A DNA stretch of 43,349 bases from Lachnospiraceae bacterium. GTDB taxonomy: Bacteria > Bacillota > Clostridia > Lachnospirales > Lachnospiraceae. The notes below the pieces were generated by a model. That model saw nothing but the letters and a program-made list of their open reading frames with translations. It had not been told where the DNA came from and made no database searches. A program made the position numbers and the translations under genes. Within the stretch, counting starts at the first letter, position 1, and every line of letters begins with the position of its first letter. The stretch spans positions 1 to 43,349 of the forward strand of contig SVDE01000007.1 in assembly GCA_015057955.1 (NCBI GenBank), in the 5' to 3' direction. Below, in pieces: positions 8,757 through 15,773 of this stretch.

Positions 8757-8765
8757 TGCTATAAT
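8757..8765 (+). promoter_or_regulatory. Extended -10 promoter for the XRE / R-M operon
   Basis: TGCTATAAT at 8757-8765 is an extended -10 element (TGn plus TATAAT). No convincing -35 exists at 17 nt, but the last operator-like repeat lies just upstream. Predicted start is near 8772, about 33 nt before the XRE start codon. Confidence 0.5.
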
Positions 8766-8804
8766 CCGTTCAACAATGTAATCATCAAGAAAAGAGAGGA
8801 CATT

Positions 8805-9419
8805 ATGGGTATTTGGGTAAATGTTCCAAATGGAACTGATCCGATGGATTTTAATGAGGAAACATCTGCCGACAGAATTGGCAGACGAATTAAAGATATA
8901 CGAATAGCTCGAGGGTTGTCGCAGCAAGAATTAGGAGCGTTGGTAGGATTAAATGCCAATAGAGTTCAGCAGTATGAAAATGGAGCTCGTAAACCGAAAT
9001 CAGACCTTTTAAAAAAATTTGCTGACGCATTGGGCGTAAGCACTTTGGCATTAACTGATCCAGTTGTATCAAACTATATAGGAGCAATGTACGCCTTTTT
9101 TGAAATGGAAGAAAACTATGATCTTCACATCATTCAAGAAGACGGCCGACTTATGTTAATGTTTGGAGATGGTCGTATTCATAACTCTATGAATGGATAT
9201 CTTAACGAATGGGCTGAGGAACGTTCTCTTGTTAATAAAGAAATAGAATTAGCTGCTTCTGATTCTGAAAAGCAATTATTGGAAGCTGATTATCGCTTTT
9301 GGAAATGGTCTTATCCGAAATGCTTAGCTGATCAGACGACAAAAGATATTAAAAAGGCACAAATACAAGAAAAAATTGAACAGTTACAACAGGTATTATC
9401 AGAATTAGAAGATAAATAA
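8805..9419 (+). CDS. XRE-family transcriptional regulator
   Basis: A 204-residue DNA-binding protein. Residues about 25-85 form a Cro/CI-type helix-turn-helix (IGRRIKDIRIARGLSQQELGALVG, then RVQQYENGARKP). The C-terminal half is of unknown fold, ending in a short amphipathic helix rich in Gln. The start at 8805 is supported by AGAGAGGA. It lies 20 nt upstream of the methyltransferase and next to the operator array, so it probably controls both the leftward recombinase operon and its own R-M operon. This pairing resembles C-protein control of R-M genes, but the protein is about twice the size of a typical C protein. Confidence 0.8.
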   Translation: MGIWVNVPNGTDPMDFNEETSADRIGRRIKDIRIARGLSQQELGALVGLNANRVQQYENGARKPKSDLLKKFADALGVSTLALTDPVVSNYIGAMYAFFEMEENYDLHIIQEDGRLMLMFGDGRIHNSMNGYLNEWAEERSLVNKEIELAASDSEKQLLEADYRFWKWSYPKCLADQTTKDIKKAQIQEKIEQLQQVLSELEDK

Positions 9420-9439
9420 AAGGATAAAGGTAATAATAA

Positions 9440-10444
9440 ATGTTACGGACAATAGAATTATTTGCTGGAGCAGGGGGTCTAGCTTTAGGGGTAGAACGGG
9501 CAGGATTCAAAACAATTGGAGCGGTTGAATTTGATCATGATGCTTGTGAAACATTACGAGCTAATCGACCAGAGTGGAATATTATTGAAGATGATATTGC
9601 AAATTTGACAGATAAAGATCTTACTGAAATATTTGCTTTAAGACCAGGCGAATTAGAACTGTTATCTGGAGGTGCACCATGCCAAGCTTTTTCATATGCA
9701 GGAAAGAGATTGGGGTTTGAAGATACAAGAGGCACGCTGTTTTATCACTATGCTATTTTCCTAAGACAATTAAAGCCCAAAATGTTTTTATTCGAAAATG
9801 TCCGAGGGTTATTGACCCACGACAAAGGAAGAACATATCAAACTATGTTAAATACTTTTTTTGACTGTGAGTATAATATCTTCCGCAAGGTATTAAATGC
9901 ATGGGATTATGATACGGCACAAAAAAGGGAACGCCTGATAACGATTGGGATAAGACGAGATCTTCTTGCAAAAATGAATTATGAGTTTCCGGAACCCAGA
10001 GAGTATAAACCAGTATTGCGCGATGTTCTTCAGGATGTTCCTGAATCACCATATACTCCGTATGGAGAAAAGAAACGTAAGCTTTTCGAGTTGGTTCCTC
10101 CTGGCGGATATTGGAGAGATATTGATCCTGTATTGGCCAAAGATTATATGAAATCTTGTTGGGAAATGGAAGGCGGCAGAACAGGAATATTAAGAAGGCT
10201 TTCAATGGATGAACCGTCCCTTGCGGTTCTCACAAGTCCTTCTCAAAAGCAAACTGAGCGTTGTCATCCTTTAGAAGCTAGACCGTTTACAATAAGGGAA
10301 AATGCAAGAATTCAGGGATTCCCAGATGATTGGGAATTTAAAGGGTCTATAGGTTCTCAGTATAAACAGATTGGTAATGCTGTTCCGGTTAATCTTGCGT
10401 ATTATGTTGCTCTACAGATCAAGAAAGCGTTGGAGATGAAATAA
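9440..10444 (+). CDS. DNA (cytosine-5) methyltransferase, type II R-M
   Basis: A 334-residue C5-cytosine methyltransferase. Motif I is ELFAGAGGLALG near the N-terminus; the catalytic Cys is in GGAPCQAFS (about 79-87); ENVRG is motif VI; QKRERL is motif VIII; IGNAVPV near the end is motif X. The target recognition region between VIII and IX is short (roughly residues 185-280). The motif ERCHPLEARPFTIRENARIQGFPDDW fits the group that pairs with Eco47II/Sau96I endonucleases, suggesting a GGNCC-class target, which is inference. The stop overlaps the endonuclease start by one base (TAATG). Confidence 0.9.
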   Translation: MLRTIELFAGAGGLALGVERAGFKTIGAVEFDHDACETLRANRPEWNIIEDDIANLTDKDLTEIFALRPGELELLSGGAPCQAFSYAGKRLGFEDTRGTLFYHYAIFLRQLKPKMFLFENVRGLLTHDKGRTYQTMLNTFFDCEYNIFRKVLNAWDYDTAQKRERLITIGIRRDLLAKMNYEFPEPREYKPVLRDVLQDVPESPYTPYGEKKRKLFELVPPGGYWRDIDPVLAKDYMKSCWEMEGGRTGILRRLSMDEPSLAVLTSPSQKQTERCHPLEARPFTIRENARIQGFPDDWEFKGSIGSQYKQIGNAVPVNLAYYVALQIKKALEMK

Positions 10445-11310
10445 TGAACTGGAATATTAATTTTATTACTCGTGAGGAGTTAAAAGAACACATTACAAAA
10501 ACAATAGAGTCTTATGGTGAAAAACTAAAACCATACGACATTAAGAAAATGAATAGCAACTTGTTAGATCCCATAAAAATGATTTTTGATAAATATGTTT
10601 ATCAAGAATCTTGGGAGGACTTAGTTTCTGGTGAAATATTTCGACAGCGAGATAAATCTAACAATAACAGTATAGGATATTTTCACCAGCGAATTTTCAA
10701 TTATTTTGAGTACTGTTACGTACCAGATAACGGCCGAGACGGTGGATGGGATGTGATTTTTGAAAAGCCAGAAGGAATTATTTTACCGACTGGAGAAAAA
10801 GTTAGCCGTATATTTGTAGAAATGAAAAACAAACACAATACTATGAACAGCGCATCTGCAGGAAAAACGTATATAAAAATGCAGAATCAGCTTTTAAGAG
10901 ATGATGACTGTGCTTGTTTTTTGGTTGAGGCGATAGCAAAACAGTCCCAAAATATCAAGTGGGAGACCTCCGTTGATGGACAAAAAGTTTCTCATAAGAG
11001 GATTCGAAGAGTTAGTATAGATCAGTTCTATGCGTTGGTTACCGGTCAGGAAGATGCTTTTTATCAAGTCTGCCTGGTTCTTCCAAATATTATTAATGAG
11101 GTAGTATCTTCTGGAAGTGATGTATCTGTTCCAAAGGATAGTGCCTTCAAAGAACTCAGCAATATAGCTGCGTCCCTTAATCTTGAATCTGAGGATCTCT
11201 CAATTGCAATGGCAATTTATTTGTTGGGATTTTCTTCATATGAAGGGTTTTCTAATGGTAAAAATACAACATTAGCACATTTGTATGAATATGCAAAAAG
11301 ATTAACGTAA
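10444..11310 (+). CDS. Eco47II/Sau96I-family type II restriction endonuclease
   Basis: A 288-residue protein translated by coupling from the methyltransferase (TAATG overlap). The sequence resembles the Eco47II restriction endonuclease family: GYFHQRIFNYF, DNGRDGGWDVIF followed by VSRIFVEMKNKHNTMNS, a D...E-x-K arrangement expected for a PD-(D/E)XK nuclease core, and IRRVSIDQFYALVTG. The family cuts GGNCC or GGWCC; the actual specificity cannot be read from this sequence. Its AT-rich composition matches the methyltransferase. It faces the sigma-like regulator tail to tail, 7 nt apart. Confidence 0.8.
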   Translation: MNWNINFITREELKEHITKTIESYGEKLKPYDIKKMNSNLLDPIKMIFDKYVYQESWEDLVSGEIFRQRDKSNNNSIGYFHQRIFNYFEYCYVPDNGRDGGWDVIFEKPEGIILPTGEKVSRIFVEMKNKHNTMNSASAGKTYIKMQNQLLRDDDCACFLVEAIAKQSQNIKWETSVDGQKVSHKRIRRVSIDQFYALVTGQEDAFYQVCLVLPNIINEVVSSGSDVSVPKDSAFKELSNIAASLNLESEDLSIAMAIYLLGFSSYEGFSNGKNTTLAHLYEYAKRLT

Positions 11311-11317
11311 GAAGATT

Positions 11318-11911
11318 TTATAACCCCAGAGTACTGAGCTTTTCACGAATCTCTGCTTGTCCTTTTTCTCCCAGGCCACGAATTTCGACAAACTGTTCTG
11401 GGTGTCGGTTCATTATTATCCAAAGGGATTCAAGAGTACATATTTGGCTTTCAAACAGCCTGTTTTCCACACGGACTGATAGATGGAGTTCTTTAATAGA
11501 CATTTTTAAAAGCTCTGGTTTATTTATTTGCTCGACAGCTTCACGGAAAGCCTTTTTATCAGCCGCTTTCAGTGCAGAAGCTTTTTCAGCGTTTACTTCT
11601 TGTGCTTTCTGATATCCAAGTGTTATTAGTTCAAAACGTTCTGGTCTTTTGAGTTTCCGAAGACATCTTTTATAAATGCTGTATATTTTGTCTTGAGAGA
11701 TATTATACAGAGTGCCGATCTGGCTGAACGTTTTCTGTTCCACAAACCGCTGTTGAATTACTTCTTGCTCCCGGGGGGTCATTGATTGTAAGGCATGCTG
11801 AAGTCCAATCAGCTGATCCTGAGTTAGAACCGTTATTTGATCACTTTCACAGACTGTGCTGATCAGATTTACCGGATATGGAAGATTTAAATATTTCTTT
11901 GTTCCGGACAT
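11318..11911 (-). CDS. Sigma-70 region 4 / RNA polymerase alpha-CTD fusion regulator
   Basis: A 197-residue protein with two transcription-related parts. Residues about 30-95 match sigma-70 region 4 (LQSMTPREQEVIQQRF, then FSQIGTLYNISQDKIYSIYKRCLRKL), the -35 binding helix-turn-helix. The last 60 residues match the helix-hairpin-helix of the RNA polymerase alpha C-terminal domain (IKELHLSVRVENRL, IRGLGEKGQAEIREKL). No sigma region 2 is present, so it cannot melt a promoter alone; a co-activator or appropriator role is inferred. GGAGG lies 6 nt before the start and is part of an inverted repeat. It is the last gene of the leftward mob region. Confidence 0.75.
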   Translation of the reverse strand: MSGTKKYLNLPYPVNLISTVCESDQITVLTQDQLIGLQHALQSMTPREQEVIQQRFVEQKTFSQIGTLYNISQDKIYSIYKRCLRKLKRPERFELITLGYQKAQEVNAEKASALKAADKKAFREAVEQINKPELLKMSIKELHLSVRVENRLFESQICTLESLWIIMNRHPEQFVEIRGLGEKGQAEIREKLSTLGL

Positions 11912-11969
11912 AAAAGCCTCCGTTTATGAATAAATGATAAATCATTTATAACATAAGACGAAGGCTTTT
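11912..11969 (-). promoter_or_regulatory. Nested inverted repeats covering the ribosome site of the sigma-like gene
   Basis: The outer arms (11912-11922 and 11959-11969) can pair over 11 bp with one G-U in the minus-strand RNA, and one arm contains the GGAGG of the downstream gene. Inside sits a second inverted repeat, ATAAATGAT-AA-ATCATTTAT (11930-11949), that could be a protein operator. Together they suggest translational or autoregulatory control. Confidence 0.45.
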
Positions 11970-12016
11970 GCTTAGAGAATGTTCCGAACGCCCAAATAAA
12001 TGATCCGAACTGCATA

Positions 12017-12994
12017 TTAGTAGTTTCTGTCATACCGGAAGATCCTAACTGTCTGATAGATAAAGTTAGCTCCGAAAGATAATAGAATCCAAAGTGTAAT
12101 CCATGACATTTTTAAATCGCACTCAGCACAAATTATCAAAGCTAATATAAGAGAAGCGGATGTTATAAAAATAAAAGATTCTATTTTTCGCTTGTCATTA
12201 CTGTCATAAGTAGCATCAGCACGGTGTTTCCATTTTAAGAAGAGCTTTATAGCACCAACTATTATTCCTGCCGCAAGGGCAGCTGTTATGGTAGTAGCAA
12301 CAAGAGCTCCGGTGTCAGACTGAAACTGTGAAAACCAATAGTGTAATACTGAAGGCCAGGCAACTTCCCATATTCCGGTGAAAACGGTCGCAAGCCTGAT
12401 AAAAAAGACATCCCCGGTCAAGAATGTCTGCCAATGGATAATAACAAAGTATAAAGTCATGACGAGGGAATAAAGGATCAGCATCAACGAAGAATGCCAT
12501 TCCGCAGCAATCTTCAGGCAGAGTTTCTTCTGTTTTGCCACTAATAGACTTTCCACACGGTCGCGAACAATTTGATCCAGCTTCTGTTTATCTTTTTTCA
12601 ATCGCTGTTCCATACAAAGCAGCCGATGTTCTTCAAAAGTGTTCTTTTCCTTCTGTCTGTCGGCAGCTGCCTTTTCACGAGCAGCTGTCAGCCGCTCTTC
12701 AGCGGCTGATGCCTTTATCTTTTTGCATTCCTGCAGCTCGAGATCGCTCCTGCTTAACTGTGCGATCTTTTCGTTCAACGTCACGAGTTCTTCGTTCTGT
12801 TTCACTATTTTTTCGTCCTTTTTCTGCATCTCGGACTGAAGCCTCTGAAGCTCGGATCCTTGTTTCTGAATTATCTCCTGCTGTTTGTTTATCAAGTCCT
12901 GAAGAGTATCGTTTGAGTTCTTCAAACCGCTGTTCAAATTGTTTTGCCTGTTCTCTGACTCTGAGTTTCTCGGCCTTTTGTCTTGCAAATTCAT
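12017..12994 (-). CDS. DUF6040-like coiled-coil membrane protein
   Basis: A 325-residue protein: residues 1 to about 165 are a long charged coiled coil (heptads of I/L from LQDLINKQQEII onward), followed by about four transmembrane segments (near 168-190, 195-215, 230-250 and 270-312). It resembles DUF6040 proteins found next to relaxases in Firmicute elements. The first 296 nt overlap the relaxase gene in another frame. The start is nevertheless supported by AAAGGAGG about 9 nt upstream, inside the relaxase gene. A role in mobilization at the membrane is inference; it is not a recognisable coupling ATPase because no Walker motifs are seen. Confidence 0.7.
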   Translation of the reverse strand: MNLQDKRPRNSESENRQNNLNSGLKNSNDTLQDLINKQQEIIQKQGSELQRLQSEMQKKDEKIVKQNEELVTLNEKIAQLSRSDLELQECKKIKASAAEERLTAAREKAAADRQKEKNTFEEHRLLCMEQRLKKDKQKLDQIVRDRVESLLVAKQKKLCLKIAAEWHSSLMLILYSLVMTLYFVIIHWQTFLTGDVFFIRLATVFTGIWEVAWPSVLHYWFSQFQSDTGALVATTITAALAAGIIVGAIKLFLKWKHRADATYDSNDKRKIESFIFITSASLILALIICAECDLKMSWITLWILLSFGANFIYQTVRIFRYDRNY

Positions 12995-13796
12995 TTAACA
13001 GAGCCTCCTTTCCTAAATCAATATTGAAAGTCTTTTCAAGATTTGTATTTCGGATCTTATGCCCGTCTTCATCCTGAAAAGTAATGTTTTTCTTATTGTC
13101 TGTCCATGTCGTTTTCCAGCCAGAGCGTTCCAGGCATTCAATAAACTCTTCTTTTGAAGAAGAAGTTTCTTTTGCCTCTAATACGGCTGTTGCACAATCG
13201 ATAAGATAGCTTTTCTGGGTTTTGCCATTATCCTTCAGCATGGCCTGATATTTGTCTTTTTTCCAGCTGATCACATCACCGGCTTCGATTGATGTGCCAT
13301 CAAAATGCCGACCTTTTTCCGCTACTGAAAGTCCTTTCTCGAGACAGATTTGATTTGTAAACTCTTTCTGCTGTTCAAGATCTTTCTTTGTCTGGTGCAA
13401 TTTATGACCGTCAATATATGAAACTGAGTTGGTGACAATATGACAGTGCAGATGATCTTTATCCTGATGGACACAGATAAGGGTCTGATGATCCGGGAAA
13501 AATCTGCTGGCGAATTGTTTTCCAATTTCAAAAACGACATCCGGGGTTACCGGCTCATCTTGATGAAAACTGATAATGTTGTGGGCATACATCCGTCCGG
13601 AATCTTTATCCCATAATCTTTTTTCTTCCAAAAAAGAGTTATAAACCTGATCCCAGGTGAGAGAATCATAATCATAAGGTCCTGTTATTTCTGCGAAGCC
13701 TTCCCGGACTTTTTCATCCCTGAGAACATATTCGATTACATTTCTCATTGCTGCGTGAGTTTTTGTTGATTTATTGACGACCTTATTAATAGCCAT
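12699..13796 (-). CDS. mobA: Relaxase (MobA/VirD2-type mobilization nuclease)
   Basis: A 365-residue relaxase expected to nick oriT and carry the single strand during transfer. The diagnostic three-His metal motif is HQDKDHLHCHIVTN (about 109-122). Candidate catalytic Tyr residues lie in the first 45 residues (IEYVL, GPYDYDSL). The C-terminus from about 270 is charged coiled coil and overlaps the next gene's coding frame by 296 nt. The start overlaps mobC by 52 nt, and AAGGAG lies about 11 nt upstream. It belongs to the PF03432 family, MOBP-like by motif; the subclass is not certain. Confidence 0.88.
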   Translation of the reverse strand: MAINKVVNKSTKTHAAMRNVIEYVLRDEKVREGFAEITGPYDYDSLTWDQVYNSFLEEKRLWDKDSGRMYAHNIISFHQDEPVTPDVVFEIGKQFASRFFPDHQTLICVHQDKDHLHCHIVTNSVSYIDGHKLHQTKKDLEQQKEFTNQICLEKGLSVAEKGRHFDGTSIEAGDVISWKKDKYQAMLKDNGKTQKSYLIDCATAVLEAKETSSSKEEFIECLERSGWKTTWTDNKKNITFQDEDGHKIRNTNLEKTFNIDLGKEALLNEFARQKAEKLRVREQAKQFEQRFEELKRYSSGLDKQTAGDNSETRIRASEASVRDAEKGRKNSETERRTRDVERKDRTVKQERSRAAGMQKDKGISR

Positions 13797-14137
13797 GTCT
13801 TTTCACTCTCCTTCCTATACTCGTTGATCTGCGAAGATAAATTTGCCAGCTGCTGTTCTGTCGGAAGGTAGCCCTGTCCGTTTGCAATATGAGCAAGCTG
13901 GTTAACATTTGTAGCAAGACCTCTTAACTGCTTTTCATAATCAGCGAAAGTCTTGCTCAATTCTTTCAAAACTGTAATTTCATCTGAGGGACGGATGACT
14001 GATCCCTGAATGGCTTTGATGATAAAAGACTGCTGGGTCAGTCCAGATTCATCAACCTTGTTCATCAATTCATCATGCTCCCGGTCGTTCATGCGAATCG
14101 TTACAGCGATATCTCTTTTGCGTTTAATTTTTTTCAT
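13745..14137 (-). CDS. mobC: MobC-like mobilization accessory protein
   Basis: A 130-residue protein with an N-terminal ribbon-helix-helix (RDIAVTIRMNDREHDELMNKV) and the MobC-type LRGLATNVNQLAHIAN motif near residue 80. MobC proteins bind oriT and help the relaxase open the nick site. The start at 14137 is chosen because GGAGG precedes it by 8 nt; an upstream in-frame extension to 14224 lacks a ribosome site and is low-complexity. The 3' end overlaps the relaxase start by 52 nt. A structured non-coding region that probably holds oriT lies immediately upstream. Confidence 0.85.
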   Translation of the reverse strand: MKKIKRKRDIAVTIRMNDREHDELMNKVDESGLTQQSFIIKAIQGSVIRPSDEITVLKELSKTFADYEKQLRGLATNVNQLAHIANGQGYLPTEQQLANLSSQINEYRKESEKTWLLIRSSINQQKLTQQ

Positions 14138-14234
14138 GATATAAACCTCCATACAAAAGTATTTCGTTTGCGGGAAATCCAAAGGGGCAGAGCCTCTTTG
14201 GCAGGGTGCAGGGGCAGAGCCCATAGCGCAGCGA

Positions 14235-14279
14235 TAAAAAAGCAGCCAAACATCCAGTGAATGTTTGCTGCTGTTTTTT
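14235..14279. terminator. Bidirectional terminator-like hairpin near mobC
   Basis: AAAAAAGCAGCCAAACAT and ATGTTTGCTGCTGTTTTTT form a stem with one bulge, with A-run and T-run flanks on either strand. It would insulate mobC from upstream leftward transcription or terminate rightward transcripts. Confidence 0.55.
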
Positions 14280-14621
14280 ATCTGCTAGCGTGCTCAGGTG
14301 TGCAGAGGATGAAATCCTTGCTGGGGGATCCAAGGGGGCAAAGCCAACTGGCAAGTTTAGTGAAAGCAAAAAGCCCATAGGCTTTATTGCTGAAACGGTG
14401 CGTTGTGGCTTGCCACAATGCGAAACTTGCCATAAGAGTCTGAGGACTCTTATGTGGTTTTGTGCTTCAACCGTCTGGGTGAGGCTTGACCGGGAATGCT
14501 GATTGCTGTGTCGTTTCTTTTTGAAACGACTGCAGGAATCGGCGACCCGGAGCGAAGAGAGGAAAACAGTCCAGTGGACTGTTTGAACTCTTGTAGCGTT
14601 CAAGCTGAAGACAGATGGTAA

Positions 14622-14656
14622 GACAAAAAACACCGCGAGGAGCGGCGTTTTCTTGT
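14622..14656. terminator. Hairpin with A/T flanks in the candidate oriT region
   Basis: GACAAAAAACACCGC and GCGGCGTTTTCTTGTC form a long imperfect stem around a GAGGA loop. The structure fits a terminator or a replication/transfer signal; the two cannot be separated by eye. Confidence 0.45.
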
Positions 14657-14722
14657 CTGGTGAAGCGCCTCGACCGTAAGGCCGAGAATTAGCGTTAAAA
14701 AATTTTTAAAAAGATACTTTTT

Positions 14723-14929
14723 CTAAAAACAAAAACAGCAGTTACGATCATCTCTGAAATAACTGCTGTTTCGTCTGTCAGTCTGTTTTTGTTTATTCCG
14801 GTCATAGGCTTTTCCATTTGGCACTGTCCTTGTTACCGGATTCAGACCATCCCAAGTCCTGCGCTGCATCGCATGGAACTTGCGCTGTTCCTTCTTGCTC
14901 TTCTTCGAGAGCGGTATGTACTTGTCCAT
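14723..14929 (-). CDS. Small basic hypothetical protein
   Basis: A 68-residue protein, strongly basic at the N-terminus (PLSKKSKKEQRKFHAMQRRTW), ending in a Cys/Phe-rich tail. GGAGG lies 7 nt before the start, so translation is likely. The last 17 codons overlap a terminator-like hairpin, which makes the exact C-terminus unusual. The family is not recognised. It is the last gene of the leftward cargo group, next to the candidate oriT. Confidence 0.55.
   Translation of the reverse strand: MDKYIPLSKKSKKEQRKFHAMQRRTWDGLNPVTRTVPNGKAYDRNKQKQTDRRNSSYFRDDRNCCFCF
14733..14771 (-). terminator. Rho-independent terminator inside the 3' end of a small gene
   Basis: On the minus strand AAACAGCAGTTA and TAACTGCTGTTT (12 bp) enclose a 15-nt loop and are followed by TTGTTTTT. 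The stem lies before the stop codon at 14723, so it would end the cargo transcript within or just past the coding frame. Confidence 0.6.
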
Positions 14930-14943
14930 ATCAAAACCTCCTG

Positions 14944-15339
14944 TTAATTATCCGACCAGCATTCATACATATCAGCAACCCGCTTATCAAGTACCGGATT
15001 CTTAATTGGAGTTCCGTCGTAATTCATAATCAGCGTATCAGTGCCTTTGAACACACAATAGCCGTCCTCATTTACATCCCAGTCCTGGATCCAACTCCAA
15101 CAGTTGTGCTCATCCAAAAGAATATCATTTCCTTTCCCATCACAAAGCTGTCCTTCATCTCCAACCCATTTCCGATATTCCCAATAGAGTTTCAGTTCTT
15201 CCGATGCATGATTATCTAACCAGCGATTAAAATCTTCTTCATCTATGGCTTCTTGCATTTCCTCTTCACTAAATTGTGAAAAGTATTCATCAAGTAAGCT
15301 CTGAGTTTCATCCCATAATGGATCAGGCGGTCTCATCAT
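14944..15339 (-). CDS. Acidic hypothetical protein, cargo gene
   Basis: A 131-residue acidic protein (about a quarter Asp/Glu) with several Trp residues (FNRWLDNH, LYWEYRKWVG, CWSWIQDWDV). There is no signal peptide or membrane segment. GGAG precedes the start by about 13 nt. The family is not recognised. Small acidic, Trp-rich cytoplasmic proteins include many immunity and anti-restriction proteins, but nothing specific supports either role here. It lies 36 nt after the next gene upstream in the same leftward group. Confidence 0.55.
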   Translation of the reverse strand: MMRPPDPLWDETQSLLDEYFSQFSEEEMQEAIDEEDFNRWLDNHASEELKLYWEYRKWVGDEGQLCDGKGNDILLDEHNCWSWIQDWDVNEDGYCVFKGTDTLIMNYDGTPIKNPVLDKRVADMYECWSDN

Positions 15340-15375
15340 ATTAACTAAGAATCTCCTTTTTCATTAATAAAACGA

Positions 15376-15771
15376 CTAGCAAAACCATGATACTTTTTCT
15401 GGAATATTTCCTTTTTTACATTGTTCTTCTATACGACCGAGAAGACGTATGGCCATTATATCAGTTCCATTTTCATCTAGTTGCCAGGCGCCGCTTGCAT
15501 TTTTAATTGTTATCTGATTATCTCTAAGCAGATCACAAAACGATACATCTTTTCTGATAGTATGGCTGAGTTTTTCGCTTGGATTCCAATGCTCGGTATT
15601 ATGATATGTTAAACTATCATATGCGCTCATTAAAATGCAGATTTCTCCGTCCAGTTCAGAATAGTGTTCTTTCCAATTATCAGAGTTTACATTATAGCAA
15701 GAATAAGCATATATTATTTTATATTTACCTGTAGAAATTAGATTTGCGCGGCAACCATATCCTTTGCTCAT
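15376..15771 (-). CDS. Hypothetical cargo protein
   Basis: A 131-residue cytoplasmic protein of unknown family, with a beta-rich N-terminus (CRANLISTGKYKIIYAYSCYN) and an alpha/beta C-terminus ending in WFC. The start is 2 nt after the stop of the upstream gene, so translation is probably coupled; no strong separate ribosome site is evident. Nothing identifies its function. Confidence 0.5.
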   Translation of the reverse strand: MSKGYGCRANLISTGKYKIIYAYSCYNVNSDNWKEHYSELDGEICILMSAYDSLTYHNTEHWNPSEKLSHTIRKDVSFCDLLRDNQITIKNASGAWQLDENGTDIMAIRLLGRIEEQCKKGNIPEKVSWFC

Positions 15772-15773
15772 TT

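Larger units (their letters stand above)
14138..14722. other. Structured non-coding region, candidate oriT
   Basis: 585 bp with no supported gene, directly upstream of mobC. It is dense in short perfect inverted repeats: TTGTGGC/GCCACAA (14403-14418), CATAAGAGTC-TGAG-GACTCTTATG (14431-14454), GTCGTTTC/GAAACGAC (14510-14530), AAACAGTCC/GGACTGTTT (14564-14584) and TTGAAC/GTTCAA (14583-14603). Position and structure fit an origin of transfer. No nic consensus could be assigned with confidence. Confidence 0.55.

Noticed and set aside
12535-13077. 180-codon + strand frame opposite relaxase/DUF6040-like genes
   Set aside because: Ser/Phe/Leu-rich antisense reading of two coiled-coil genes, with no ribosome site.
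14124-14633. Long open frames on both strands in the mobC upstream region
   Set aside because: They run through many inverted repeats, have no ribosome site and no protein-like pattern; better explained as structured non-coding DNA.
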